This document shows positions 18,274 to 26,386 of a stretch of 64,000 nt of DNA, one piece after another. The number at the start of each line of letters is the position of its first letter. The stretch's first letter is position 1. This stretch comes from DATHWB01 sp041744795 (GTDB lineage Bacteria; Actinomycetota; Acidimicrobiia; Spongiisociales; ZC4RG35). The position numbers and the translations under genes are program-made. The notes under the pieces were generated by a model that was not told the DNA's origin, did not search any database, and worked only from the letters and a program-made list of their open reading frames with translations. Location of the stretch: positions 9,225 to 73,224 of the forward strand of contig JBGTKD010000173.1 in assembly GCA_041744795.1 (NCBI GenBank), in the 5' to 3' direction.

Positions 18274-18324
18274 GCGCTCGACAGTCTCCCAGATCGAAAG
18301 TTGGGGAGAGGGCCCAGCGTCAGA

Positions 18325-18414
18325 TCAACCGATCTTGAAGGAAGCCGAGCCAGCCACTATTAGCGTGGCGAGGCTTCCTGCCGTAGCAAGAATCCGGAGT
18401 AAGCGTGCCTTCAT
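18325..18414 (-). CDS. 29-residue hydrophobic peptide upstream of the HD-domain pair
   Basis: ATG at 18414 to TGA at 18325 encodes 29 residues, starting MKARLLRILATAGSLATLI and ending VAGSASFKIG. The basic N terminus and hydrophobic middle look like a signal peptide or tiny single-pass membrane protein. Support comes from the ribosome-binding site: GAGGTGAT, five bases before the ATG, matches the anti-Shine-Dalgarno over eight bases, one of the best sites in the window. It is on the strand of the HD genes, 51 bases before the first. It may be a regulatory leader or a small partner of the HD proteins. Confidence 0.55.
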   Translation of the reverse strand: MKARLLRILATAGSLATLIVAGSASFKIG

Positions 18415-18566
18415 CCGGTATCACCTCGTCGGTGAATTTGGACTCGCCGACACACCTGTCGACGCGTCGTTCCGCTCCGCTTCGGTGTATTGAACGATGG
18501 AACGATCCGCCGCCGGGCTCTCCCCATATCCCCGGCTCGAACGCGGTGTGCGCACGACCCGGGAAA

Positions 18567-18602
18567 CCTCACTTGTCAATGTGAGGCCCCACCTGTACAG
18601 GT
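18567..18602. promoter_or_regulatory. two adjacent inverted repeats, candidate operators
   Basis: CCTCAC and GTGAGG (18567-18572, 18581-18586) form a 6-bp dyad with an 8-base spacer. Four bases later lies the perfect 12-base palindrome ACCTGTACAGGT (18591-18602). Both sit between divergent genes, about 150 bases from either coding start. I do not recognise the regulator. Confidence 0.35.
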
Positions 18603-18762
18603 CCGCCCACCTCCCAACCGGGTCAGCGTCCCGGTTCCGCCAGTCCCCCTGTGTGGGACCGACCGATATGCAATCTACCCGGCAACAACGCAGATCCGCA
18701 ACATTCCGCCATTATTAGGCATTCCCAGCCGCAAGGGGATTGAGGGCTACGCTCCAGTGATC

Positions 18763-19383
18763 ATGGATTTCAAAGCCCTCGAAGCCACAATTGGACGAAT
18801 CCCCGGGGTCGAGAACGTCAGGATCGTTCTCGAAGGCCAGAAGCCACGCGAGGTCCATGTGCTCGCTCTCCCGGGCAAACCCGCCAAGCAGGTTGTCAGA
18901 GATGTCCAGTCTGTCGCCATGGCCGCGTTCGACCTCGACATAGACCGGCGGATCATCTCGGTGGTCCAGATTGACGGCGGCGACCTCTCCGCCGGGGATC
19001 GGCCTGTGGTCGACGACGTCGCCGAGGAGATCGATGGTTCGCGCATGAACATCGCCGTCACGTTGCGCTGGCACGATGAGAAGCTGACTGGTTCGGCTCA
19101 AGGTCCTGCTGCGTCGACCACCCGAATGCGGCTTGTAGCCGAAGCAACTTTGGCGGCTCTCGAGCAGGCGCTTGACGAGAACGCAGCATTCGCTGTGAGC
19201 GCCGAGGCAATCCACCGGGTCGGGGCCGAAGACGTGGCCATCGCCCAAATCGTTCTAGTTATCGGCGGGCGCGAACGGATGATGGTCGGATCCGCCCTCG
19301 TCGGGTCCGACCCGAGCCAGGCAATGGTGCGGGCGGTCCTCGACGCCGTCAACCGACAGGTCCCTGCTCTCCGCCGTCCCTGA
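18763..19383 (+). CDS. conserved protein of unknown function
   Basis: A 206-residue soluble protein that I do not recognise. Its N-terminal half (MDFKALEATIGRIPGVENV, then PREVHVLALPGKPAKQVVRDVQS) reads like a small alpha/beta domain with a Lys-rich turn. The C-terminal half (NIAVTLRWHDEKLTGSAQG to the end) has a second alternating pattern ending in a long helix (SQAMVRAVLDAVNRQVPALR). The two halves have similar strand order and may be an ancient duplication. The start is ATG 18763; GTG 18757 would add two residues. It lies 25 bases before the gamma-glutamyltransferase gene and is likely co-transcribed. Confidence 0.7.
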   Translation: MDFKALEATIGRIPGVENVRIVLEGQKPREVHVLALPGKPAKQVVRDVQSVAMAAFDLDIDRRIISVVQIDGGDLSAGDRPVVDDVAEEIDGSRMNIAVTLRWHDEKLTGSAQGPAASTTRMRLVAEATLAALEQALDENAAFAVSAEAIHRVGAEDVAIAQIVLVIGGRERMMVGSALVGSDPSQAMVRAVLDAVNRQVPALRRP

Positions 19384-19408
19384 TCCCCCAGCGGCCGGCC
19401 CTGCAACA

Positions 19409-20980
19409 ATGCGAGCCATGTTCGAAGTCCAGGGATTCGGCGGAGCAGTCGTATCCCCCCATTTCCTTTCGACACAGGCCGGGATCAGCGCTCTTGATCG
19501 GGGTGGATCAGCGTTAGACGCCGCTATCGCGGCCAATGCGGTGCAGGGTGTGGTGGCTCCAGAGACATGTGGCATCGGCGGTGACCTATTCGCCCTGATT
19601 TATCACGAAGGCGAGGTGAGAGCTCTCAACGCGTCCGGTCGAGCCGGTTCGAAGGTTTCAGCCGCCGCACTGCGGGATGAGGGTCTTACAAGCATCCCCC
19701 AACACCATCCCGCCGGCGTGACCATCCCCGGCTGTGTCGCCGGGTGGTTCGCCTTGGCAGATAGCTACGGCCGTTTGCCCGTCAGAGAGAACCTGAGCTG
19801 GGCCATTGATCTGGCCCGCGAGGGCTTTCCCGCCTCTTCCGAGTACAGCGCTGCCACCCATCGAATGGCGGAGTTCCTCCTCGGGAACGCCGACGGAGCT
19901 CAACTTCTCCCCGGCGGCAAGCCGGCTCTTCGGGGGGAGCGAGTCCGACGTCCGAACCTCGCAGCCTCTCTCGAACGGATCGCCGAGGAGGGCGCTACAG
20001 CCTTTTACACAGGGGCGATCGCGTCGAGCATCTGCGATGCGGTCGGCGGCCTGATCACACCTGAAGATGTGGCGTCTTACACCGCGGACTGGGTGCGACC
20101 GATCTCGATGGAGGTGTTCGGTACAAGGGGCTGGACCATCCCGCCGAACAGCCAGGGTTACCTGACGCTCGCCACCCTCAAGATCTTCGAATCCTTGACA
20201 TCGACCATGGATCCAGAAGACCCGCTTTGGACCCACCTTCTCGTCGAGTCCTACCGAGCGGTCGCTGCAGAACGGGACGACCTGGTGGCCGACCCGGCCC
20301 ACGCCCCGATGGACCCGGACGAGCTCCTCGATACCGAACGCCTCATGACCCTCGCCAGCCGGGTATCCATGGATTCGGTGTCTGTCCAAACAGGGCCCGC
20401 CAGCAAACCCCCCGGCACGATGTATCTGTGCACCGTCGACAAGGACGGCATGGGTGTCTCGCTCATCCAGTCCAATTTCCGGGGAATCGGATCGGGTATC
20501 GGATCAGGCAATAGCGGATTCGTCCTGCATGACCGAGGAGCGGGCTTCGATCTCCGAGCGGGTCATCCCAACGAGCTAGGTCCCGGTAAACGGCCCCTCC
20601 ACACACTCTCCCCCACTCTCTGGACTGAAAGCGACCGGTTGCGAGCGGTCCTGGGAACCCGAGGCGGACACCAACAACCCCAGTTCGTCTCTCAGATGGC
20701 AGCACTCTTGTTCGGAGCCGGTCGCTCCCCCGGCCAGGCCCAGGCTTCTCCTCGGTGGAACATCTCTTGGCCGGCCTCGGAGGAGACAATTCTCGACGTG
20801 GAGTCGACGACCTCCAGTGCCGTTATCGACGGCCTCACTCGACGTGGCCACGACGTGAGGGTGCAAGGGCCCCTGATGTCCGGATGGGGGCCTGTATCGG
20901 TGATCGATGTGGACGAGCGCGGGTTGCGTACAGGGTCGCCCGATCCCCGGGTTGACACGACATCGGGTGCTGTGGGCTGA
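19409..20980 (+). CDS. gamma-glutamyltransferase family protein
   Basis: A 523-residue Ntn hydrolase that would transfer or hydrolyse gamma-glutamyl groups. The N-terminal part shows the family start GGAVVSPHFLSTQAG, GGSALDAAIAANAVQGVVAPETCGIGGDLF and GVTIPGCVAGWFAL. The self-cleavage Thr is probably in KPPGTMYLCTVDKDGMGVSLIQSNF, replacing the common DTTHFSVVD; the GTMYL form occurs in a divergent GGT branch. The substrate-binding GTRGGHQQPQF loop is present. No signal peptide is seen, so it may be cytosolic. ATG 19418 is an alternative start. The stop shares one base with the next ATG (TGATG). Confidence 0.86.
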   Translation: MRAMFEVQGFGGAVVSPHFLSTQAGISALDRGGSALDAAIAANAVQGVVAPETCGIGGDLFALIYHEGEVRALNASGRAGSKVSAAALRDEGLTSIPQHHPAGVTIPGCVAGWFALADSYGRLPVRENLSWAIDLAREGFPASSEYSAATHRMAEFLLGNADGAQLLPGGKPALRGERVRRPNLAASLERIAEEGATAFYTGAIASSICDAVGGLITPEDVASYTADWVRPISMEVFGTRGWTIPPNSQGYLTLATLKIFESLTSTMDPEDPLWTHLLVESYRAVAAERDDLVADPAHAPMDPDELLDTERLMTLASRVSMDSVSVQTGPASKPPGTMYLCTVDKDGMGVSLIQSNFRGIGSGIGSGNSGFVLHDRGAGFDLRAGHPNELGPGKRPLHTLSPTLWTESDRLRAVLGTRGGHQQPQFVSQMAALLFGAGRSPGQAQASPRWNISWPASEETILDVESTTSSAVIDGLTRRGHDVRVQGPLMSGWGPVSVIDVDERGLRTGSPDPRVDTTSGAVG

Positions 20981-21627
20981 TGGGACGCCTGGTTCTGGTT
21001 CGTCACGGCCAAGCAGAAGGCAACCGAGAGCACCGCTTTATCGGTCAGACGGATGTCCCGCTCACCGACCTCGGACGAAAACAGGCCGCGGCGGTCGGGC
21101 TAAGGCTGCGTTCGGCACAGATAGACAGGGTGGTATCCAGTGACCTGTCCCGCGCAACCGACACAGCCGCCGCCATCGCCGGGGCGACTGGCCTGACCGT
21201 AGAGATCGAACATCGGATCCGGGAGATCCACAACGGTGAGTGGGCGGGCCTCACCCCGGATGAGATCGCGGAAGGTTGGCCGGACCTTTGGTCCCGCTAT
21301 CGCGGTGGGGAAGACGTGCCGCGCCCGAACGGGGAGCGATGGTCGGACGTCCGTGTCCGTTCGGTCGACATTTTCAAGAGCCTCTTGGCTTCCGATGCAG
21401 TCACAGTCGTCGTTTCGCACGGGGGCCCGATCATCGTCGGAGCTCTCTGGGCGTCGGGTCTTGTCATCGACGGAAACGTCTTCCGCGGGCCTCTAGGCGC
21501 CGTCCAGAACACGTCCATCACAGTGATTGACCCCGGTCCGAAGCTGACTGCGTTCAACGACGTCGGTCACCTGGAGGCCTTCGCCGGTTTCGAGGTGCCG
21601 GACGCTCCCGTATTGACTATCGGGTAG
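20980..21627 (+). CDS. histidine phosphatase family protein
   Basis: A 215-residue phosphoglycerate-mutase-like phosphatase. The phospho-histidine is in LVLVRHGQAEGNREHRF near the N terminus. SSDLSRATDTAAAIA supplies the arginine, the acid is in IHNGEWAGL, and the second histidine is in VTVVVSHGGPI. All four catalytic positions are present, so it should be active. Its substrate is not determinable; actinobacterial relatives act on phosphosugars, phosphoserine or cobalamin intermediates. Translation probably couples to the preceding gene. Its 3' end overlaps the convergent LLM oxidoreductase gene by 11 bases. Confidence 0.88.
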   Translation: MGRLVLVRHGQAEGNREHRFIGQTDVPLTDLGRKQAAAVGLRLRSAQIDRVVSSDLSRATDTAAAIAGATGLTVEIEHRIREIHNGEWAGLTPDEIAEGWPDLWSRYRGGEDVPRPNGERWSDVRVRSVDIFKSLLASDAVTVVVSHGGPIIVGALWASGLVIDGNVFRGPLGAVQNTSITVIDPGPKLTAFNDVGHLEAFAGFEVPDAPVLTIG

Positions 21628-22633
21628 CGGTCACGATCGACGCGAGGGCTTCATCGGGCAGAGTCGGCGAACCATCCAAGGTGTAGTAGCCGATACGAGC
21701 GACCCGCCCCTCGTATCGATCCTTGATGGCCTGACCCAGTCGATCGGGCTCCGCGACGACACCGACCTCGGCCACGACCTCGTCGGGAATCACAGCAGCC
21801 ATCGCCTGCCACTCGCCGCGACGACTCATGCGGTTCAGTTCCTCACCGAAGTCCCAGCCGTGGGTGTCAAGAACTACTCGGTAGCTGGGAGTCGACGCAT
21901 AGAAGGCCATCTGCTGCTTGGCCGCCAACATCGAGTCCGACATCTCTTTCTCGTCTCGGCCGGTGACCACGAAGACAGTCGAGATCAGCTCGACATCGGA
22001 GGCGTCGCGGCCGTACTCAGTCGCTCCCGCAGAGATGTTGGCGATCACCACTTCGTCCAGGTACTTGACGGTGTGAAAGGGATGAACGTGAAAAGCCTGG
22101 CAGCGCTCTCCCGCCAGTCGCGATAACTGCGGGCCGACCCCCGCAATGGCGATCGGCACGTCCGGATGCTCAATTGGACCAGGATTGAAGAAGGGAGTCA
22201 TCAAGGTGAATCGATACTCCTCGCTCTCGAACCGCAGGCTCTCGCCAGTTTGGAACGAGGTCCAAATGGCGCGAAGCGCGTCGACGTAATCGCGCAACCG
22301 CCCAGTGGCAGTGGTCCAAGGAACGGCAAACCGGCGGACGATGTGAGGCTTGACCTGAGTCCCGAGACCGAGGATGAAGCGGCCCTCGGACATCGCGGCC
22401 AGATCCCAGGCCACCTGGGCGGTGATCATCGGCGAGCGAGGGAAGGCGACAGCGATCGCAGTCCCCAACGTTAGGCTCGGTTCGGTTTGGGCAGCGAGAG
22501 CCAACGGGATGAAGGGGTCGTGAGAAGTCTCAGCGGTAAAGAGCCCGTCGAACCCGATCTGGACTGCTCGCGAGGCCTCCGAGGGCACGTCTCTGAGCGG
22601 TGTTGCCGGCGGCAGGTAGTAATCGACTTGCAC
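21617..22633 (-). CDS. LLM-class F420-dependent oxidoreductase (TIGR03617-like)
   Basis: A 338-residue TIM-barrel oxidoreductase of the luciferase-like superfamily, predicted to use F420. The start of the mature fold is VQVDYYLPPATPLRDV, and the body contains IGFDGLFTAETSHDPFIPLALAAQ, LTLGTAIAVAFPRSPMITAQVAWDLA and RFILGLGTQVKPHI. These match the TIGR03617 group as I remember it. I chose GTG 22633 with GAGAGGA upstream; the frame reaches 22708. No F420 synthesis genes are in the window, but the PPOX gene near 26.4 kb supports F420 use. Confidence 0.86.
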   Translation of the reverse strand: MQVDYYLPPATPLRDVPSEASRAVQIGFDGLFTAETSHDPFIPLALAAQTEPSLTLGTAIAVAFPRSPMITAQVAWDLAAMSEGRFILGLGTQVKPHIVRRFAVPWTTATGRLRDYVDALRAIWTSFQTGESLRFESEEYRFTLMTPFFNPGPIEHPDVPIAIAGVGPQLSRLAGERCQAFHVHPFHTVKYLDEVVIANISAGATEYGRDASDVELISTVFVVTGRDEKEMSDSMLAAKQQMAFYASTPSYRVVLDTHGWDFGEELNRMSRRGEWQAMAAVIPDEVVAEVGVVAEPDRLGQAIKDRYEGRVARIGYYTLDGSPTLPDEALASIVTATR

Positions 22634-22740
22634 TGCGGTCCTCTCTGTTGAGGTCGGGAACCTACACGACGACGACCACCGAGTAGATGGACAGCCTGTA
22701 AGGACCAAAGTGTGAGACCAGCCGTCGCTACGATGCCGGT

Positions 22741-23073
22741 GTGAACAAGATCGGAAAAGCTCTCGGCTTCATCGGCGGCGCCCTGGCCATCCTGTGGGCA
22801 ATGCGAGATCGACTTGTGTCGATCGCCGCTCCCCACGATCCAGAACCTCCCCGTTTCCGAGTGGTCCCGCCGTCAGGAAGCAGCCAGATCGCGATTGACG
22901 ACCTCACCGAACTTCCCGGTGTCGGCCCGGTATTCGCCGGTCGGCTACGCGATGGCGGCGTCTCCACCTTCGCAGACGTTGCATCTTCGAGCACGAGCCG
23001 TCTGGCTGAGATAACCGGCGCATCCGAGGCGAGGGTTACCGAATGGGTGACCCATGCCGCTACCAAAGCCTGA
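22741..23073 (+). CDS. membrane-anchored helix-hairpin-helix protein
   Basis: A 110-residue protein with a short N-terminal hydrophobic segment (KALGFIGGALAILWAM) and a C-terminal helix-hairpin-helix domain. The domain reads DDLTELPGVGPVFAGRLRDGGVSTFADVASSS, followed by a second hairpin-like stretch. This arrangement is like the small HhH proteins related to the RNA polymerase alpha C-terminal or ComEA-type folds. DNA binding is possible but the role is unknown. The start is GTG 22741. Confidence 0.72.
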   Translation: MNKIGKALGFIGGALAILWAMRDRLVSIAAPHDPEPPRFRVVPPSGSSQIAIDDLTELPGVGPVFAGRLRDGGVSTFADVASSSTSRLAEITGASEARVTEWVTHAATKA

Positions 23074-23092
23074 CACCTCAGACCAACCCGGC

Positions 23093-24148
23093 TTACGCCG
23101 GCGAGACGTGCAGGCGGTTGCGACGAGGAGCATCTAACGCCCGGAGCTGCCCACACGCCCCGTCGATATCCGCTCCGCGGGTATTGCGCACTGTGACGTT
23201 GACTCCTGCGGACTTCAGCAGGTCTGCGAACTCGCCGATCCGATCTGAGGGGGAAGGGCGCATCGGTGACAGTGGTGTTGCGTTGAGGGCGATCAAGTTG
23301 ACATGAGCTTGAAGGCGGTTTGCGAGAGCGGCCAACTTCGACGCTTGGTCTTCGGTGTCGTTGACGCCATCAATCATCGTCCACTCCAGCGAGACCCGTC
23401 TCCCCTTCTTTTCGAAATACTCGGCAGCTGCAGCCTCGACCTCCGCAAGCGGATAGCGCCTGTTGAGGGGGACGAGTTCGGAGCGGAGTTCGTCATCGGC
23501 GGCGTGGATACTGACCGCGAGATTGACCTGCCACGGCTCTGCCGTGAGCCGTCGCATGCCTGGGACCACGCCGACAGTTGAGACTGTGATCGACCTGGCG
23601 CCAATGTTCATGACCTCGATCATCCTTCGAAGGGCTTCCCTGACCCGATCGAAGTTGGAGAGTGGCTCGCCCATTCCCATGAAAACGATATTGGTGAGTT
23701 CCGACGGCGATCCGGGGAGTCCATGGCTGGACAGGTAGGCCCGCGCATAGGCCACCTGGGCAACGATCTCGCCTGCGTCCAGGTTGCGCTCAAACCCGTA
23801 CTGACCAGTGGCACAGAAGGTGCAAGCCAGCGCACAGCCCGCCTGGCTGGAGAGGCACAGCGTGTTCCGGTCCGAATATCCCATCAGCACCGCTTCGATC
23901 CCCACCCCGTCGTGAGCGCGGAAGAGCCACTTCACAGTCCGCCCGCCATCCCCGGTCTGTTCGACATCGAGCGTGAACGGCCAAAGGCGATCGGCGAACT
24001 CCTCACGAAGCGCCTGCGGGAGGTTCGTCATCTCCTCCGTAGTGAGTACCGGGTTGGTGTACAACCACTCGCGAAGCTGATCCGCGCGAAAGCCCGGCTC
24101 TTCAGAGAGGAGGTCAGCGAGCGAGTCGGGATCGGTGGTGTACAGCAC
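23093..24148 (-). CDS. rlmN: dual-specificity 23S rRNA/tRNA methyltransferase RlmN
   Basis: A 351-residue radical-SAM enzyme that methylates C2 of A2503 in 23S rRNA and A37 in some tRNAs. The cluster cysteines are Cys105, Cys109 and Cys112 (CALACTFC). Other markers are NIVFMGMGEPLSNFD (GGE-like), the acceptor-site SITVSTVGVVPGM and the late VRNTRGADIDGACGQL with the second catalytic cysteine at 332. The start is GTG 24148, directly preceded by an in-frame stop region. Complete and of normal length. Confidence 0.96.
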   Translation of the reverse strand: MLYTTDPDSLADLLSEEPGFRADQLREWLYTNPVLTTEEMTNLPQALREEFADRLWPFTLDVEQTGDGGRTVKWLFRAHDGVGIEAVLMGYSDRNTLCLSSQAGCALACTFCATGQYGFERNLDAGEIVAQVAYARAYLSSHGLPGSPSELTNIVFMGMGEPLSNFDRVREALRRMIEVMNIGARSITVSTVGVVPGMRRLTAEPWQVNLAVSIHAADDELRSELVPLNRRYPLAEVEAAAAEYFEKKGRRVSLEWTMIDGVNDTEDQASKLAALANRLQAHVNLIALNATPLSPMRPSPSDRIGEFADLLKSAGVNVTVRNTRGADIDGACGQLRALDAPRRNRLHVSPA

Positions 24149-24217
24149 CCGAAAGAGCTTACGGAGACTCTCCGGTTTTCATTAGTCGAGCGGATTATCC
24201 GATCCCACGAGACCCGG

Positions 24218-24602
24218 TCAACTCCGGGCGAATATTTCCAATTGAAGGCCGTCGGGGTCAAGGAACTCAATGATCGAGCCGAAGGCCACAGGGCGGATCT
24301 CGGAGTGATCGATCGCCGGCGAGTCGAGACAAGCGATCCAATCGTCGAGGTCGGCGATAGACGACACGTGAAATGCGAGGTGATCGAGGCCCGAGCGAAT
24401 CGGCGAGAACTCGGCGCCGTCGTTGGCCCAATTTTCCTGCAAGCCGATCGCGACCTCTCCGGGCATGACCATCGATTCACGCCCCGCGAACACGACACCA
24501 TCGAACGGCTCCATCAAGACCACCAGACCGATAGAAGGACAGGCTCGCGTCGAGATCGCGCACCGACAGACTGATGTGGCTAACACCGCGTATCGCACTC
24601 AT
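24218..24602 (-). pseudogene. VOC (glyoxalase-like) family gene with a frameshift near 24530
   Basis: Two frames together make one vicinal-oxygen-chelate domain. From ATG 24602 one frame gives the typical family start, MSAIRGVSHISLSVRDLD then ASLSFYR. It then loses similarity. From about 24527 a second frame continues with GLVVLMEPFDGVVFAGRES and runs to 24218, with the late metal and fold motifs GLDHLAFHV and EFLDPDGLQLEIF. Family members usually have four residues between FY and GLVV. Here one base is left, so about 11 bases seem lost. Either the gene is inactivated or the assembly has an indel. Confidence 0.8.
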
Positions 24603-24641
24603 TCGGCGGACGCTACTCGCAGGCCCGATCCGACTGGCTGG

Positions 24642-25253
24642 CTATTGAGGACGTTCCAACCCGAAGATATCCCTGGTGCGGGTGTAGTTGGGTCCGCCCA
24701 TTCGCCCGATCAGATCGAGTCCGGCCTGATCCACTCGCGTTCCCACCAGCAGGTCCTCACGAACGTGAAATGCTACGACCTCGCCGATGACGACCGTTGC
24801 GTTCATCGGTGCCCGACCGACGGGAACCAGTTGGGTGACCCTGCATTCGAGGTTCGCCTTCGCCTCACCGACCATCGGTGCAGCCACGCAGGTACCCACA
24901 ACGGCGGTCAGCCCGGCGAGCTCGAATTCGTCTATATCGGGCGGGTAACGGCCCGAAGTCAGATTCATGGCGTCCGCTAGGTCACCAGACACCATGCTGA
25001 CAGTGAACTCCCCTGTCGCCTCCACGTTGCGCAACGTGTCCTTGGACTTTTCGGAGTCAACCAGGGGCGAGAAAAGAACCGTCGGAGGCGTGGCGGCGAC
25101 CGCATTGAAGAACGAAAACGGAGCGAGATTGTGGTTGCCGTCGACGTCGACTGTCCCGATCCAGCCGATTGGCCGGGGCACCACGAGTCCAATTAGAAGT
25201 TTGTAGGCGTCGATTGGCTCGACGGTCGAAGGATCGACGAAACGTTTGACCAC
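24642..25253 (-). CDS. flavin reductase-like FMN-binding protein
   Basis: A 203-residue protein of the flavin-reductase / DIM6-NTAB family, a split-barrel that binds FMN and reduces it for a partner oxygenase or acts on its own substrate. Diagnostic runs are VVPRPIGWIGTVDVDGNHNLAPFSFFNAVAATPPTVLFS (FMN site), KDTLRNVEATGEFTVSMVS and a late GEVVAFHV. The start is GTG 25253. No partner oxygenase is adjacent. It lies 39 bases upstream of the frameshifted VOC gene on the same strand, so the two were probably one operon. Confidence 0.85.
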   Translation of the reverse strand: MVKRFVDPSTVEPIDAYKLLIGLVVPRPIGWIGTVDVDGNHNLAPFSFFNAVAATPPTVLFSPLVDSEKSKDTLRNVEATGEFTVSMVSGDLADAMNLTSGRYPPDIDEFELAGLTAVVGTCVAAPMVGEAKANLECRVTQLVPVGRAPMNATVVIGEVVAFHVREDLLVGTRVDQAGLDLIGRMGGPNYTRTRDIFGLERPQ

Positions 25254-25295
25254 ACTCGGAGGGTACAGAAGCTACCCGCGGTAGCCTCCTGAGTC

Positions 25296-26366
25296 GTGAG
25301 CGAACAGCCGCTTCCCGAACACATCGAGGTCCGACCCGACGAAGGGTTCGACACCGCACGCCTCCAGGAGTACCTGCGTGACCAACTGGAGGGCTCCGAA
25401 GAGCCCCTCTCGGTACGCCAGTTCTCACGGGGAAAGGCCAATCTCACCTACTTGCTGCGATTCGGCGAGAGCGACGACGCCCGCGAGTACGTGCTGCGCA
25501 GGCCGCCGCTGGGACCGGTCGCGCCGGGATCGCACGACATGGCACGCGAGTACAGGGTCCTTTCGACACTGTGGCAAGGTTTTCCGAAGGCGGCACGCGC
25601 CTACTTGTTCTGCGAAGACACCTCGGTAATAGGGGCCGAGTTCTTCGTCATGGAGCGTCTCCACGGGCTCGTCGTGCAAGGCGTCGTACCGCCTGAGTTC
25701 GGTTCAGGACAAGACCCTGTCTCCAATCGGGCCCTCTCGGAGGTAGTCGTCGACACACTCGCCGAGTTCCACCAGGTCAGCCCGGAAGAAGCCGGACTCG
25801 CCGATCTCGGTCACCCGGATGGCTTCATGGAACGACAGGTGAGCGGGTGGACGGGTCGCTGGGAGAAGGCCAAACACGATGACAACCCGCTGGCCATTGA
25901 ACTGGCACGGTGGCTGGAGGACCACATTCCTCCCGCCGGACCGACGACTCTGCTCCACAACGACTGGCGACTCGACAACCTTGCGGTGGCGTACGACGAC
26001 CCTGGCACCTGTGTAGCGGTATACGACTGGGACATGTGTACCCGAGGCGACGCCTTCGCCGATCTCGGAACTCTCATGTCGGTCTGGTATGACCCGGGAG
26101 AAGCACCCTCCTCTCTCAACACGATGCCCACTTTCACACCAGGATGGATGCCCAGGACCGAAGCCATCGAGCGCTACGGAGTGCGATCGGGTTTCGACCT
26201 CACCCACGTGGATTGGTACGTCGTCTTCGGAACTTTCAAGCTCGCCGTGGTGCTCCAGCAGATCTACATCCGATGGTTGCGGGGCCAGACAGCCGACGAT
26301 CGGTTCTCGATCATGGGCGACGGCGCCCGCCAACTGCTCGAACTGGCCGCCTCCCGCCGGCGCTGA
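25296..26366 (+). CDS. APH-like phosphotransferase (ACAD10/11-type kinase domain)
   Basis: A 356-residue aminoglycoside-phosphotransferase-fold kinase. Strand and loop motifs are VRQFSRGKANLTYLL and YVLRRPPLGPVAPGSHDMAREYRVL (Lys/Glu pair). The catalytic loop is LLHNDWRLDNLAV and the metal motif VAVYDWDMCTRGDAFADLG. The PPLGPVAPGSHDM stretch is typical of the ACAD10/11-like group linked to 4-hydroxy acid or acyl-CoA breakdown, not antibiotic resistance. Substrate by inference only. It diverges from the flavin reductase across 42 bases. Confidence 0.87.
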   Translation: MSEQPLPEHIEVRPDEGFDTARLQEYLRDQLEGSEEPLSVRQFSRGKANLTYLLRFGESDDAREYVLRRPPLGPVAPGSHDMAREYRVLSTLWQGFPKAARAYLFCEDTSVIGAEFFVMERLHGLVVQGVVPPEFGSGQDPVSNRALSEVVVDTLAEFHQVSPEEAGLADLGHPDGFMERQVSGWTGRWEKAKHDDNPLAIELARWLEDHIPPAGPTTLLHNDWRLDNLAVAYDDPGTCVAVYDWDMCTRGDAFADLGTLMSVWYDPGEAPSSLNTMPTFTPGWMPRTEAIERYGVRSGFDLTHVDWYVVFGTFKLAVVLQQIYIRWLRGQTADDRFSIMGDGARQLLELAASRRR

Positions 26367-26386
26367 CGGAGGTACGGTCAGCCATC

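Larger units (their letters stand above)
18274..18762. other. 489-base intergenic region between the HD operon and the 18763 gene
   Basis: This divergent region holds the 29-residue peptide gene on the minus strand. Near its middle are two symmetrical sequences described separately: CCTCAC/GTGAGG at 18567-18586 and ACCTGTACAGGT at 18591-18602. The open frame that runs upstream of 18763 on the plus strand is Pro/Arg-rich, lacks a plausible start, and I treat it as non-coding. Confidence 0.5.

Noticed and set aside
23723..24574. 283-codon plus-strand frame opposite rlmN and the VOC gene
   Set aside because: RlmN is certain on the minus strand and this frame shows no domain.
25296..26366. Aminoglycoside resistance gene
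   Set aside because: The kinase fold is shared, but the PPLGPVAPGSHDM pattern belongs to the ACAD10/11-like group; no resistance context.
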